The notes beneath the pieces are model-generated. The model did not search any database and was not told the DNA's origin. It worked only from the letters and a program-made list of their open reading frames with translations. From Geobacter sp. FeAm09 (GTDB lineage Bacteria; Desulfobacterota; Desulfuromonadia; Geobacterales; Pseudopelobacteraceae), in contig NZ_CP042466.1 of assembly GCF_008330225.1 (NCBI RefSeq), positions 4,024,001 through 4,088,000 on the forward strand: a stretch of 64,000 bases of DNA, written 5' to 3'. Of the stretch, positions 1 to 8,327 are shown in pieces (positions within the stretch are counted from its first letter, which is position 1; each line of letters starts with the position of its first letter). A program made the position numbers and the translations under genes.

Positions 1-1
1 G

Positions 2-946
2 GTGGAGGTCTTCTCCATCGACGAGGCCTTCATGGATGTGACCCATTCCCTTTCGATCTTCGGGAGTGCGGAAAAGATCGCCGGCCAGATCAAGGCCCGC
101 ATCAGGGAGGCCTTCGGCATCACCTGCTCCATCGGCATCGCCCCCAACAAACTGCTCGCCAAGCTGGCCAGCGACATGCACAAGCCGGACGGGTTGACGG
201 CCATCGCTCCCGCGGACGTGCCGCGGGTCATGGAGCACCTGCCCATAGGGGCGTTGTGCGGCGTCGGCAAGAAGATGCGGCGCCATCTCAACCTGATGGG
301 CATCGCTACCTGCGGCCAGTTGGGGCGGTGCGACGAAGCCCGGCTGACGCGGAGGTTCGGGGTCGTCGGCAGCCATCTCAAACGGATGGGGCGGGGCCTG
401 GACGACTCCCCGGTCGTCCCCTGCGGGGAAGAGGACGAGGTCAAGTCGGTCAGCCACAGCATGACCCTTGAGCGGGACATCGAGGCGCGGGACGATATCC
501 TCCGTTTCCTGCTGCAGCTCTCCCACATGGTCGGCAGCCGGGCGCGCAGGTACAACGTGGCCGGCAAGACCGTCGGCCTGTACGTGCGCTACGCCGATTT
601 TTTCACCAGCTTCGGCAGGCAGGCAACGCTGCCCGGCTACGTCAGCCTGAGCGACGATATCTACCGGGCTGTCCTGTCGATCCTGGACAGCGTGGAGCTT
701 GAGCAGCCGGTAAGGTTGCTGGGGGTGCGGCTCACGAACCTGAAGCACCAGTCGGAGCAGTTGCCGCTGTTTGAGAACGAGCGCAAAAGGGTGGCGGCCG
801 CCCGGGCGGTGGACGACCTCAACCGGCGCTTCGGCTCCCTGGTCGTTACCTTCGGCACCCTGCTCCCCGCCGGGGAATCGGGGGGCTCCCACGTCATCTC
901 CCCGGCCTGGCGGCCAAGCGGGATCAGGAACGTGGAGGTGACCTGA
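2..946 (+). CDS. dinB: DNA polymerase IV (Y family), 5' end cut off by the window
   Basis: Translesion DNA polymerase of the Y family. The reading frame is open to the left edge, so about the first 100 residues (the first catalytic Asp and the start) lie outside the window. The visible 314 residues begin just before the second catalytic motif, SIDEAF, in which the adjacent Asp and Glu bind the catalytic metal. They continue through the palm and thumb (SIGIAPNKLLAKLASD, then a helix-hairpin-helix-like stretch around GALCGVGKK) into the C-terminal little-finger domain (KSVSHSMTLE, then VRLLGVRLTNL). The total length expected after adding the missing part fits the family. No lexA-type operator can be judged because the promoter is outside. 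The identification is firm; the terminal residues are variable in this family. Confidence 0.93.
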   Translation: MEVFSIDEAFMDVTHSLSIFGSAEKIAGQIKARIREAFGITCSIGIAPNKLLAKLASDMHKPDGLTAIAPADVPRVMEHLPIGALCGVGKKMRRHLNLMGIATCGQLGRCDEARLTRRFGVVGSHLKRMGRGLDDSPVVPCGEEDEVKSVSHSMTLERDIEARDDILRFLLQLSHMVGSRARRYNVAGKTVGLYVRYADFFTSFGRQATLPGYVSLSDDIYRAVLSILDSVELEQPVRLLGVRLTNLKHQSEQLPLFENERKRVAAARAVDDLNRRFGSLVVTFGTLLPAGESGGSHVISPAWRPSGIRNVEVT

Positions 947-987
947 GCGCCGCAGGCAGGAAAACGTTTTCTCCGGCGGTTGTCCCG

Positions 988-1015
988 TTGCGCAACCGGC
1001 AACCTTTGGTATCAT
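988..1015 (+). promoter_or_regulatory. Possible sigma-70 promoter for the SORL-cytochrome pair
   Basis: TTGCGC at 988-993 and TATCAT at 1010-1015 are separated by 16 bp, 100 bp upstream of the next start codon. Four of six -35 and five of six -10 positions match the consensus. This is inferred from sequence only. Confidence 0.35.
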
Positions 1016-1114
1016 AGTGTGGTGATGGCGAAAGCGCCAAGGTCATCAGCGACTATATCGCCGCCTATTACGGAACAGGGTCGTAGCCGGCGCCATTCGA
1101 AAGGAGAATGCCCC

Positions 1115-1594
1115 ATGGACAGACGCACATTTCTGAAAGCAACGGCCATCGGCTCGATCGCCACCGGCATCGGTTCCACCCTGGCGGCGGCGGAACGCTA
1201 TTTCCCCGCCAAGGTGGACCAGGCGCTTTTCGAGGGGATCAACCGGGCCAAGGACCCGGCCAGGAAGACCCCCCTGGAAAAATCCCATGCCCCGGCCATC
1301 TCGGCGCCCGCTTCGGTAAAGGCCGGCGAGCCGTTTACCGTTGAGGTCTCGGTCGGCGAAAACCTGCATGTCATGGGGCCGGCCCACTGGATCGAGTACA
1401 TCGCGCTTGCCGTCGGCAACGAACCGGCCGGCCGCGTGGACCTCCAGCCCAGGGGATTTCTCAAGCCCAAGGTCACGTTCACGGTGGTCATCCCCAAGGA
1501 AGCGGCCCCGGCCGGCAAGGTCACCCTGGTTGCGTCGCAGCACTGCAACCTCCACGGGACCTGGGAGTCGGGCCTGGACATCTCGGTTGTCTGA
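1115..1594 (+). CDS. Tat-exported superoxide reductase-like (class II SORL) protein
   Basis: A 159-aa protein with a twin-arginine-type leader (DRRTFLKA at residues 2-9, hydrophobic stretch, AAA cleavage region near residue 26), so it probably acts in the periplasm. The body matches the superoxide reductase/neelaredoxin fold. His58, His85, His91 and His147 can supply the four equatorial iron ligands and Cys144 the axial thiolate (SQHCNLHGTW), the exact one-Cys/four-His set of the family. The usual Glu-Lys-His stretch is altered here to EKSH. The start at 1115 is chosen because AAGGAG lies 8-9 bp upstream and the Tat motif follows at once. A monoheme cytochrome starts 31 bp downstream and could be its electron donor; that role is inferred from position only. 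Confidence 0.85.
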   Translation: MDRRTFLKATAIGSIATGIGSTLAAAERYFPAKVDQALFEGINRAKDPARKTPLEKSHAPAISAPASVKAGEPFTVEVSVGENLHVMGPAHWIEYIALAVGNEPAGRVDLQPRGFLKPKVTFTVVIPKEAAPAGKVTLVASQHCNLHGTWESGLDISVV

Positions 1595-1625
1595 CGGACC
1601 GGCGCACGCAAGGGGGGAGCACGGG

Positions 1626-1967
1626 ATGGAGAATGCGAGGAAACGCTTTGTTGCTCTGTTGGCGCTGCTGGGGGTGGCACTCCTGCACCCCTTCGCCGCC
1701 TCCGGTGGGGAGAGGCCCCTTGCCCGGGGCGAGGCGGCATTTCTGCAAAACTGCGGTGCCTGCCATGCCGATGGCGGCAATGAGGTCAACCCGGTAAAGA
1801 CCCTCTCCCGGGCGGATCTGAGGCGGAACAACATCCTCACCCCCGACGATATCGTCAGGCTCATGAGGAACCCCGGCCCCGGCATGCTGAAATTCGACCC
1901 GGCCACCCTTCCGGACGAGGATGCCCGGGCTATTGCGGAGTATGTCCTGACCACCTTCAACAAATAG
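1626..1967 (+). CDS. Small periplasmic monoheme cytochrome c
   Basis: A 113-aa exported class I-type cytochrome. A signal peptide (roughly residues 1-26) precedes one heme-binding motif, CGACH at residues 43-47, and a Met in GPGMLKFD can serve as the distal ligand. The C-terminal helix (DEDARAIAEYVLTTF) is typical of cytochrome c6/c551-like folds. The gene follows the superoxide reductase-like gene by 31 bp on the same strand, so they are probably cotranscribed and the cytochrome may feed electrons to it. No specific redox partner can be identified from the sequence. A GC-rich hairpin follows at 1977-1994. Confidence 0.85.
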   Translation: MENARKRFVALLALLGVALLHPFAASGGERPLARGEAAFLQNCGACHADGGNEVNPVKTLSRADLRRNNILTPDDIVRLMRNPGPGMLKFDPATLPDEDARAIAEYVLTTFNK

Positions 1968-1976
1968 GCTCATCCT

Positions 1977-1994
1977 CCCCGCCTCTTGGCGGGG
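1977..1994. terminator. GC-rich hairpin between convergent genes (weak terminator)
   Basis: CCCCGCC, 4-nt loop TCTT, GGCGGGG: a perfect 7-bp stem located between a plus-strand cytochrome gene and a minus-strand gene. It has no T tract on either side, so termination is possible but not certain. Confidence 0.4.
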
Positions 1995-2043
1995 AAAGCC
2001 CCTGCCCGAAGTGGGTGTCCTGTGTGGTTCGCCGCACAGGGCG

Positions 2044-3192
2044 CTAGCGCCGGCCTCGGGCGGAAAACCCCCCGCTCCGGAAGGTTGTCCCCATCGCCCC
2101 GTCTCTCCTGAAGGATTCACCCGGGAACCTACTCTGGGGCATTGGTGTGCTGCTGAAGCTGTTTCCCCGGCCCGAATAGGCGGCTACGCTGTTGCCCCGA
2201 GAGGAACGGGATGGGGCGATGGAGGGGGCGTTACCCCGGTAGATGCTTCTCTGCTGGGTGATCGCCGTGCGGGGAGCCGCTGCCGGCGCATTGAACGCTC
2301 CGCGGCCCCGGTATGACGGCGTGCCGTACGTACCGCCCCCACGGGAAGCCGGGGCGCTGAACCTGCTGTTGGGCGCCAGGTGCGGGGTGCTGCCGTTGCC
2401 GCCCGTCCCCCGACCCCCCCGGGAGACCCCGGCAGGCGGCAGTCCGCTCCTTACCGGCCCACCGCTTGTCGCCGCCGGTCTGCCGCTGAATCGTGCCACC
2501 GGATCGATGCGCGTATAGCGCTGCCCGCCCATGTCGCGGTAGTGGTTCGAAACGAATACCCCCCGGCGCCCTGCGTAGGCGACCCGGTGGAAGTCGTTCA
2601 GGATATAGTAGCCGGGGAACCAGAAGCCGTAGCACCAGAACGGGTAGGGCACCCAGGCATACAGGTAGAGATAATCGTAGGGAGGGGAATAGTAGGTGAC
2701 GATCGGCGGGCCTTCATTGTCGTAATAGTCATTGATGGTCGCCTCGCCGGGCGCGCTCGCGGTACCCGCATATCCGTTCGATCCCGCTCCCTCGGAAGCG
2801 GCTGTGGCCGACAGGCCCGCCTCTGCCATTGCGCCGTTCAATCGCTCCAGTGCGCTTTCGACACTCAGCCCGATCCTGCCCCCGGCAGCGGCATCCCGCA
2901 CCGCTTTATAGATCTCTCCGCAGATATCCGGAGTCATGGGATAATCGGCGATCCAGCCGTTTTTGGGGCTGATGCCGCCTTCTGCCAGGCGGCTCTCCGC
3001 TTCCGCCTCGTTTTCCGCCGTGCCCATGCCTAAAACGGCCGCCATCCTGACGGCAAAATCGCCTTCCCGTACTACCTGCTGCCCTATGGGTGGAGCGGTT
3101 GCCCGGTCCGAATCTGCGTGGCCCGCCACCGGCACGAGCAACAGTCCGCAGGCGGCCCCCATAAGCATCATTCTCAAGACCAGCCGTTTCAT
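2044..3192 (-). CDS. Exported low-complexity protein of unknown function
   Basis: About 382 aa with a clear signal peptide (MKRLVLRMMLMGAACGLLL, cleavage near GHA-DS). The middle of the mature protein has an aromatic-rich patch (PPIVTYYSPPYDYLYLYAW, then PYPFWCYGFWFPGYY) followed by a long Ser/Gly/Arg/Pro-rich, probably disordered C-terminal third. I do not recognise a catalytic motif. Proteins of this plan occur in Geobacter as hypothetical secreted proteins; an envelope or surface role is a guess. The ATG at 3192 is preferred over the GTG at 3201; a purine-rich GAGGAGAGGAA lies just upstream of both. A perfect TATAAT on the minus strand near 3263 may be its -10 element. Confidence 0.7.
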   Translation of the reverse strand: MKRLVLRMMLMGAACGLLLVPVAGHADSDRATAPPIGQQVVREGDFAVRMAAVLGMGTAENEAEAESRLAEGGISPKNGWIADYPMTPDICGEIYKAVRDAAAGGRIGLSVESALERLNGAMAEAGLSATAASEGAGSNGYAGTASAPGEATINDYYDNEGPPIVTYYSPPYDYLYLYAWVPYPFWCYGFWFPGYYILNDFHRVAYAGRRGVFVSNHYRDMGGQRYTRIDPVARFSGRPAATSGGPVRSGLPPAGVSRGGRGTGGNGSTPHLAPNSRFSAPASRGGGTYGTPSYRGRGAFNAPAAAPRTAITQQRSIYRGNAPSIAPSRSSRGNSVAAYSGRGNSFSSTPMPQSRFPGESFRRDGAMGTTFRSGGFSARGRR

Positions 3193-3321
3193 GGAACTCA
3201 CTTCCTCTCCTCACGTGGGCATCCTCTGCATCACCCAGAGATAACGCCCCACCCTCCTTCATATAATTATAGACCTTTCCCCTGATCGTGGCGCATAAAC
3301 ATTTGCCCGCCCCGCCGCACC

Positions 3322-3350
3322 TTGACAACCACTCCAGGCGGTTGTTTACT
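3322..3350 (+). promoter_or_regulatory. Sigma-70-type promoter of the arginine catabolic operon
   Basis: A perfect -35 TTGACA (3322-3327), a 17-bp spacer and TTTACT (3345-3350; four of six matches), about 70 bp upstream of the first start codon. Inferred from sequence. Confidence 0.45.
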
Positions 3351-3417
3351 TGTCACAAGAATCGGTTATCCGGAACATCCCGTAACGGAGAGGGGCGCCG
3401 GAAGAGAGGAGGACGTC

Positions 3418-4503
3418 ATGTCAGCCATACCCGCCTATACACCGCCGGATTTCAGCCGGCCCGACCTGGCCGCTGCGCCGGCGGTGCGCACTGAACCCGC
3501 TCCGGCCGACGGGGTGCTGCCCCGCGGTTTCCACGCCACTTCCAACCACCCCGAATATCTCCATCTGGGGGGCGGGGATTGGCTGCTCGCCCGGGAAAGC
3601 CGCATGGATGCCGCCATGGTCCTGCGGGGCAGGGAGGTGCAGGTCATGGAGCCCCGGCTGGTGAAGCGGGGCGACCCGGTGGTGACGGGCAGGAGCGAGG
3701 ACGGCGAGGAGGGCGTCTATGTGCATTCGACAGGCTTTCCGTCGTCCGAGGCCGTTGCCGGCAAGTTCGCCTTCCGTACCCGCGGCACCAGGGAAACGCC
3801 CTTTTCCCGTTCCTACGACGAACTCTACTCGGTGCTGCGGCATGACCGTGCGCACGGCCACATCGTGTGGGTGCTCGGCCCGGCGGTGGCCTTCGACAAG
3901 GACAGCCGCGACGCGATGGAATTCATGGTCGAGCACGGCTACTGCCATGCCCTGCTGGCCGGCAACGCCCTGGCCACCCACGACCTGGAGGCCGCCCGTT
4001 TCCGCACCGGCCTCGGCCAGGATATCTATACCCAGGTGTTGCAGCCCCACGGCCATTACAACCACCTGGACATCATCAACGAGGTGCGCCTGTGCGGTTC
4101 GATCCCCCGGGCCATTCGGGAGCTGGGGTTGTCCGACGGCATCATCCCCGCCTGCGAGCGGCGGGGAGTCCCCTATGTGCTGGCCGGCTCCATCAGGGAT
4201 GACGGGCCGCTGCCCGGCGTCATCTCCGATGTCTACCTGGCCCAGGATGCCATGCGGGCCCATGCCCGCCGGGCGACGACGGTGATCGCCCTTGCGACCC
4301 AGCTCCATACCATCGCCTTCGGCAACATGGTTCCCGGCTACCACGTCACCGCGGAGGACGTGGTGCGCCCGGTCTTCTTCTATGTGGTCGACATGACGGA
4401 GTTCAGCACCGACAAACTGGCCAACCGGGGGTCACAGCAGGCGGTTGCCATCCTGACCAATGCCCAGGATTTCATGGTCAATCTGTGGCACAACTTGAAA
4501 TGA
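3418..4503 (+). CDS. LOR/SDH-domain (TIGR00300-type) ornithine cyclodeaminase-like protein
   Basis: A 361-aa member of the family described as LOR/SDH bifunctional-enzyme conserved region, related to archaeal and cyanobacterial NAD-dependent ornithine cyclodeaminases. The N-terminal about 130 residues are the small LOR/SDH domain. The C-terminal part carries the family signatures VWVLGPAVAFD, HALLAGNALATHDLE and YVLAGSIRDDGPLPGVISD, and ends with DKLANRGSQQAVAI. The start at 3418 follows AGAGGAGG at good spacing. An arginase gene begins 31 bp downstream, so the pair could convert arginine to ornithine plus urea and then ornithine to proline plus ammonia. The second reaction is inferred from family and context. 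It lacks the extra arginine dihydrolase domain found in cyanobacterial ArgZ. Confidence 0.82.
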   Translation: MSAIPAYTPPDFSRPDLAAAPAVRTEPAPADGVLPRGFHATSNHPEYLHLGGGDWLLARESRMDAAMVLRGREVQVMEPRLVKRGDPVVTGRSEDGEEGVYVHSTGFPSSEAVAGKFAFRTRGTRETPFSRSYDELYSVLRHDRAHGHIVWVLGPAVAFDKDSRDAMEFMVEHGYCHALLAGNALATHDLEAARFRTGLGQDIYTQVLQPHGHYNHLDIINEVRLCGSIPRAIRELGLSDGIIPACERRGVPYVLAGSIRDDGPLPGVISDVYLAQDAMRAHARRATTVIALATQLHTIAFGNMVPGYHVTAEDVVRPVFFYVVDMTEFSTDKLANRGSQQAVAILTNAQDFMVNLWHNLK

Positions 4504-4534
4504 ACGGGAACGGCGGCCGCCGGGAGGAGACGCA

Positions 4535-5425
4535 ATGAGCACGACCATTCAGATCATCGGTGTCCCGATCGACCTGGGCCAGACCCACCGCGGGGTTGAC
4601 ATGGGGCCGGGCGCCATGCGCTATGCCGGCCTGGCCTCCCGGTTGGCGGCACTGGGGTATCACATCCGGGACGCCGGCAACATCGCGGTCCCGATCCGGG
4701 AAACCCTGTCCGAGGAGCGGCAGCAGCACTACCTGCCCGCAATCCGCCAGGCCTGCCAGGCCGCCTACGAAGCCGGACGCCGGGCGGTGGAAGAGGGAGC
4801 GGTCCCCCTGTTCATCGGCGGAGACCATACCCTCGCCATCGGCTCCATCGGCGGAGTCACCCATACTGCGCCGGCAGGGCTGATCTGGATCGACGCCCAC
4901 GCCGATTTCAATACCCCCGCAACGACCCTGACCGGGAATATCCACGGCATGACCCTGGCCGCGCTGTTGGGCGAGGGGTATCGGGAACTGGTCGATGTGG
5001 GCCGCCCCGGCCCCAAGCTGGAGCCGAGCGACGTGGTCATGATCGGCATCCGCGACCTGGACCCGGAAGAGCGGACGCGTCTGAGGGCGAGCGGCATCAC
5101 GGTCTACACCATGCGCGACATCGACGAACGGGGGGTCGGCGCCGTTACCCGCGAGGCGCTGGAGCGCCTCGAACACCGGGAGCGGCTGCACGTCAGCCTC
5201 GATATGGACTGCCTCGATCCCCAGGTCGGCCCGGGCGTCGGCACCACCTCGCCGGGCGGCCTCAGCTACCGCGAGGCCCAGTTGCTGATGGAGGTGCTTG
5301 CCGACTCGGAACGGGTGTGCGCCCTGGACGTCGTGGAGATCAACCCTATCCTGGACCAGCGCAACCAGACCGCCGTCCTGGCGGTCGAACTGGCCGCATC
5401 GCTGTTCGGCAAGCGGATCCTCTGA
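4535..5425 (+). CDS. rocF: Arginase
   Basis: A 296-aa ureohydrolase that hydrolyses arginine to ornithine and urea. All six manganese ligands are visible: His98 in GGDH, Asp120/His122/Asp124 in DAHAD, and Asp223/Asp225 in SLDMDCLDP. The TGNIHGM loop at residues 133-139 is the arginase form; agmatinases differ here. The length is normal. GGGAGGAG precedes the ATG by 6-8 bp. The gene follows the ornithine cyclodeaminase-like gene by 31 bp, which supports a two-step arginine-to-proline route rather than polyamine synthesis. Agmatinase activity is the main alternative but is less likely. Confidence 0.92.
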   Translation: MSTTIQIIGVPIDLGQTHRGVDMGPGAMRYAGLASRLAALGYHIRDAGNIAVPIRETLSEERQQHYLPAIRQACQAAYEAGRRAVEEGAVPLFIGGDHTLAIGSIGGVTHTAPAGLIWIDAHADFNTPATTLTGNIHGMTLAALLGEGYRELVDVGRPGPKLEPSDVVMIGIRDLDPEERTRLRASGITVYTMRDIDERGVGAVTREALERLEHRERLHVSLDMDCLDPQVGPGVGTTSPGGLSYREAQLLMEVLADSERVCALDVVEINPILDQRNQTAVLAVELAASLFGKRIL

Positions 5426-5579
5426 TCGAAAACAGCCCCACCGCGACCCCCTGTTATTCCAGCCGTGTCCCATCTCCTGGGTCATTTCAGCCCATGCGCC
5501 ACACTTAAACAAATCCTGCTGATATGATATTATTTATATATAGAAAATAATCACGATAGAGGGGAAAGGGGATGATCGC

Positions 5580-5858
5580 ATGTACGGCCTTCATGCCAGG
5601 TCCGCAGCCGGAACCAGGATCATTGGGGCAGGAGCAGAGGGTCGTTCCGCGGCGCACGAGGCACAACGGGTAAAAAGACGGAGGGTGTGGTACCTGCTGC
5701 TGGCGCTCCCCTACGTCGGCTTGCTCTGGCCATCGTGGTACACGCGGATAGAGCCGGTGTTGTGGGGTTTCCCGTTTTTCTACTGGTACCAGTTTCTGTG
5801 GGTGCCGATCAGCGCGGTCTTGACCGGCGTTGCCTATCTAGCCGCGCGAAGGAGGTAG
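5580..5858 (+). CDS. DUF3311 small membrane protein, symporter partner
   Basis: A 92-aa protein with a basic N-terminus and two hydrophobic segments (VWYLLLALPYVGLLW and WYQFLWVPISAVLTGVAYLA) around the conserved WP-Y-RIEP---GFPFFYWYQ pattern of DUF3311. Members of this family are typically encoded immediately before an SSS-family sodium:solute symporter, as here, where the symporter starts 4 bp after the stop. It is probably a small subunit or assembly partner of the transporter. The upstream 150 bp contain an AT-rich tract (around 5520-5555) that could hold the promoter, but I cannot define it. Confidence 0.82.
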   Translation: MYGLHARSAAGTRIIGAGAEGRSAAHEAQRVKRRRVWYLLLALPYVGLLWPSWYTRIEPVLWGFPFFYWYQFLWVPISAVLTGVAYLAARRR

Positions 5859-5862
5859 CGTC

Positions 5863-7425
5863 ATGATCAACTGGACTGCGCTGACGGTTTTCACGTTTTT
5901 TTTCATGCTCGTAACGGTGGTCGGGTTTGTGGCCGCACGGTGGCGGCGGGGCAACCTGAATCTGCTCGACGAATGGGGGCTGGCGGGGCGGCGATTCGGG
6001 ACCTTCGTCACCTGGTTCGTGGTGGGCGGCGATTTTTACACCGCCTATACGGTAATCGCGGTGCCGGCGCTGGTGTTCGGCGTCGGCGCGGCAGGCTTTT
6101 TCGCCCTCCCCTATACGATCATCGTCTATCCCTTTGTCTTTCTCACCATGCCGCGCCTGTGGGCGGTGGCCAAACAGCACGGATTCATCACGCCGGCCGA
6201 TTTCGTCCGGGGACGGTACGGGTCGAGCGGGCTGGCACTGGCGGTGGCCGTCACCGGCATGCTTGCCACCATGCCCTATATTGCGCTGCAATTGGTGGGC
6301 CTCCAGGTGGTGATCAGGGCGATGGGCATCATGGGGACCGGCCTGATGCGCGAGTTGCCGCTCATCATCGCTTTCACGATCCTGGCGCTTTATACTTACA
6401 CCAGCGGCTTGCGCGCACCGGCGCTCATCGCATTCGTCAAGGATGTGATGATCTACATCATGGTCATCGTCGCCGTAACGGCAATACCAACGGTGCTGGG
6501 CGGATACGGGGAGGTCTTCCGGGCGGCGGGCGAAGCGCTGGCCGCTAAAAAACCTCCGGGGTATCTCATTCTGCCGCCTGCCGGTTTCAGCCCCTATGCG
6601 ACGCTGGCATTCGGTTCGGCACTGGCCGCCTTTGTCTACCCCCACACCGTGACCAGCATTCTCAGTTCCTCCAGCGGCCACGTGATCAAGCGCAACGCCG
6701 TGCTGCTGCCGGCCTATACGTTCCTGCTCGGCCTGATCGCGCTCCTCGGCCTGATGGCGCTGGCCGCCGGCGTGAAACCGGTGACACCGAACGATGCGGT
6801 GCCGCAACTGTTCCTTAAAATTTTCCCCTCCTGGTTTACGGGCTTCTGCTTCGCGGCCATCGCCATCGGCGCCCTGGTGCCGGCGGCGATCATGTCCATC
6901 GCCGCGGCCAACACGTTCACACGCAATGTCTACCGGGAATACATCAACCCGGACTGCAGCCTGCAACAGGAGGCCCAGATGGCGAAAATCGTATCCCTGG
7001 TGGTGAAGGTCGGCGCGCTGGCGTTCATCATTTTCCTGCCGCTTCAGTACGCCATCCTGCTGCAACTGCTGGGAGGAATATGGATTCTCGAGACGTTTCC
7101 GGCGATCATCTTCGGCCTGTTCACCCGCTGGCTGCACCATCGCGCCCTGCTGGCGGGCTGGGCCACGGGCATGATTACGGGGACGGCCATGGTGGCCGCT
7201 TCCGGCTTCAAATCATCGATCTATACGATACATGTCGGCACTCTGGCGATCTCCGCCTATGCCGGCGTCTTTGCCCTGGCGCTCAACCTGCTGGTTTCGG
7301 TCGCTCTGACGCCGCTCTGCGACGCCTTTGGCATGAAACGCCTGGATGACACAACCAGGCCGGAGGACTACGATGAGGATGCGGCTGAGGTGTTCGCAAT
7401 GAATTCCGGAAGACCGGCGCATTAA
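5863..7425 (+). CDS. mctP: Sodium:solute symporter, monocarboxylate permease-like
   Basis: A 520-aa polytopic inner-membrane protein with about 13 hydrophobic segments. The N-terminal region (EWGLAGRRFGTFVTWFVVGG followed by FYTAYTVIAVPAL) and the later stretches YPHTVTSILSSSS and AAIAIGALVPAAIMSIAAAN, part of the sodium-binding core, place it in the SSS family. It is closest in style to monocarboxylate (acetate/lactate/pyruvate) permeases such as MctP. Coupling to the preceding DUF3311 gene is the common arrangement. The substrate cannot be fixed from sequence; acetate or lactate uptake would fit a Geobacter. A 7-bp hairpin without T tract follows at 7425-7447. Confidence 0.85.
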   Translation: MINWTALTVFTFFFMLVTVVGFVAARWRRGNLNLLDEWGLAGRRFGTFVTWFVVGGDFYTAYTVIAVPALVFGVGAAGFFALPYTIIVYPFVFLTMPRLWAVAKQHGFITPADFVRGRYGSSGLALAVAVTGMLATMPYIALQLVGLQVVIRAMGIMGTGLMRELPLIIAFTILALYTYTSGLRAPALIAFVKDVMIYIMVIVAVTAIPTVLGGYGEVFRAAGEALAAKKPPGYLILPPAGFSPYATLAFGSALAAFVYPHTVTSILSSSSGHVIKRNAVLLPAYTFLLGLIALLGLMALAAGVKPVTPNDAVPQLFLKIFPSWFTGFCFAAIAIGALVPAAIMSIAAANTFTRNVYREYINPDCSLQQEAQMAKIVSLVVKVGALAFIIFLPLQYAILLQLLGGIWILETFPAIIFGLFTRWLHHRALLAGWATGMITGTAMVAASGFKSSIYTIHVGTLAISAYAGVFALALNLLVSVALTPLCDAFGMKRLDDTTRPEDYDEDAAEVFAMNSGRPAH

Positions 7426-7555
7426 ACGGCCCTTCGTTTCGGCCGTTGGCCAGGGATGCAGCCAGGTAACGGCTTTGCAAAGGCTATGGCGCCGTGATTC
7501 CCGGGGCTCCATCGGCGCGGTTGACGCCGTCGGCAGGTTATGCTTTAATCATAGC

Positions 7556-8043
7556 GTGGAGACAGACGCCTATATCGCCCTTGGCTCAAATATGGGGGAC
7601 CGCGAGCTCAACCTGCTGCGGGCGGTGGCCGAGGTCGGCAAACTACCCGGCTGCCGGGTTACAGGTCTGTCCGCGTTCTATGAGACATCCCCCGTCGGGG
7701 GCATTGACCAGCCTTCTTTCTACAATGGTGTCCTCAGGCTTGCTACCGAACTCCCCCCCGCGAACTGTTGGAACGACTGCTGCACATCGAAAGCGAGGTC
7801 TTTGGCCGGGTACGGACCGTCCCGTGGGGACCGCGGCCCATGGACCTGGACCTGTTGCTCTACGGTTCAATGATCGTGGAGGAGGAAGGGCTGATCGTCC
7901 CGCACCCGCGCATGGCGGAGCGGCGTTTCGTGTTGGAACCGCTCTGCGACCTGGCTCCGGGGCTGGTACATCCGCTCCTGGGGCAGACCGTTGCCCACCT
8001 GCTGAAAACGCTGCGCTCCGATGAGACCGTAGCGAAATTATAA
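7556..8043 (+). pseudogene. folK: folK, HPPK, interrupted by a one-base frameshift
   Basis: 2-amino-4-hydroxy-6-hydroxymethyldihydropteridine pyrophosphokinase (folate synthesis), about 162 aa when repaired. The first part (YIALGSNMGDRELNLLRAV, then FYETSPVGG and QPSFYN) and the second part (RTVPWGPRPMDLDLLLYG, then VPHPRMAERRFVLEPL) are both classic HPPK but lie in different frames. The break is at the C run 7753-7759: seven Cs are present, eight would restore LPPRELLERLLHIE. The start is likely the GTG at 7556, with no clear ribosome site. This is more likely a homopolymer indel in the assembly than a real pseudogene, because every HPPK motif on both sides is intact. Confidence 0.85.
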
Positions 8044-8057
8044 TCGGAGAGAATAAC

Positions 8058-8315
8058 GTGATCAGACTATTGATGTGGGGACTTCTGATCTATATCGGCT
8101 ACCGTGTCGTCGTGGCACTGACAAAAGGGAAAAAAACGGAGATCAAGACATCGGGAAAGCGGGATGCGGCGGCGACCCACCGCGACCCGGTCTGCGGCGT
8201 CTACGTTTCCGAGGAAGACGCAGTGGTGGGCAGGCTCGAGGGAGAGCGCCACTATTTCTGCTCCATGAACTGCCTGGAAAAATTCCGCGAACAGCTTGAC
8301 CATAAACCATCATAA
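8058..8315 (+). CDS. Membrane-anchored YHS-domain protein
   Basis: An 85-aa protein with one N-terminal membrane segment (MWGLLIYIGYRVVVALT) and a C-terminal YHS/TRASH-like metal-binding module: DPVCGVYVSEEDAV, then HYFCSMNCLEKF. Three Cys and a His could bind a metal such as copper or zinc. The GTG start at 8058 has GGAGAG at 6-bp spacing; an internal ATG (8073) is the alternative. It sits 14 bp after folK and 12 bp before the transaldolase gene, so it is probably part of that operon, with no obvious functional link. Confidence 0.75.
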   Translation: MIRLLMWGLLIYIGYRVVVALTKGKKTEIKTSGKRDAAATHRDPVCGVYVSEEDAVVGRLEGERHYFCSMNCLEKFREQLDHKPS

Positions 8316-8327
8316 ACGGAGGAACAC

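Noticed and set aside
2231-3033. Long plus-strand open frames opposite the exported low-complexity protein
   Set aside because: They lack ribosome sites and recognisable domains; the minus-strand frame has a signal peptide and a coherent body, so these are shadows of GC-rich codon bias.
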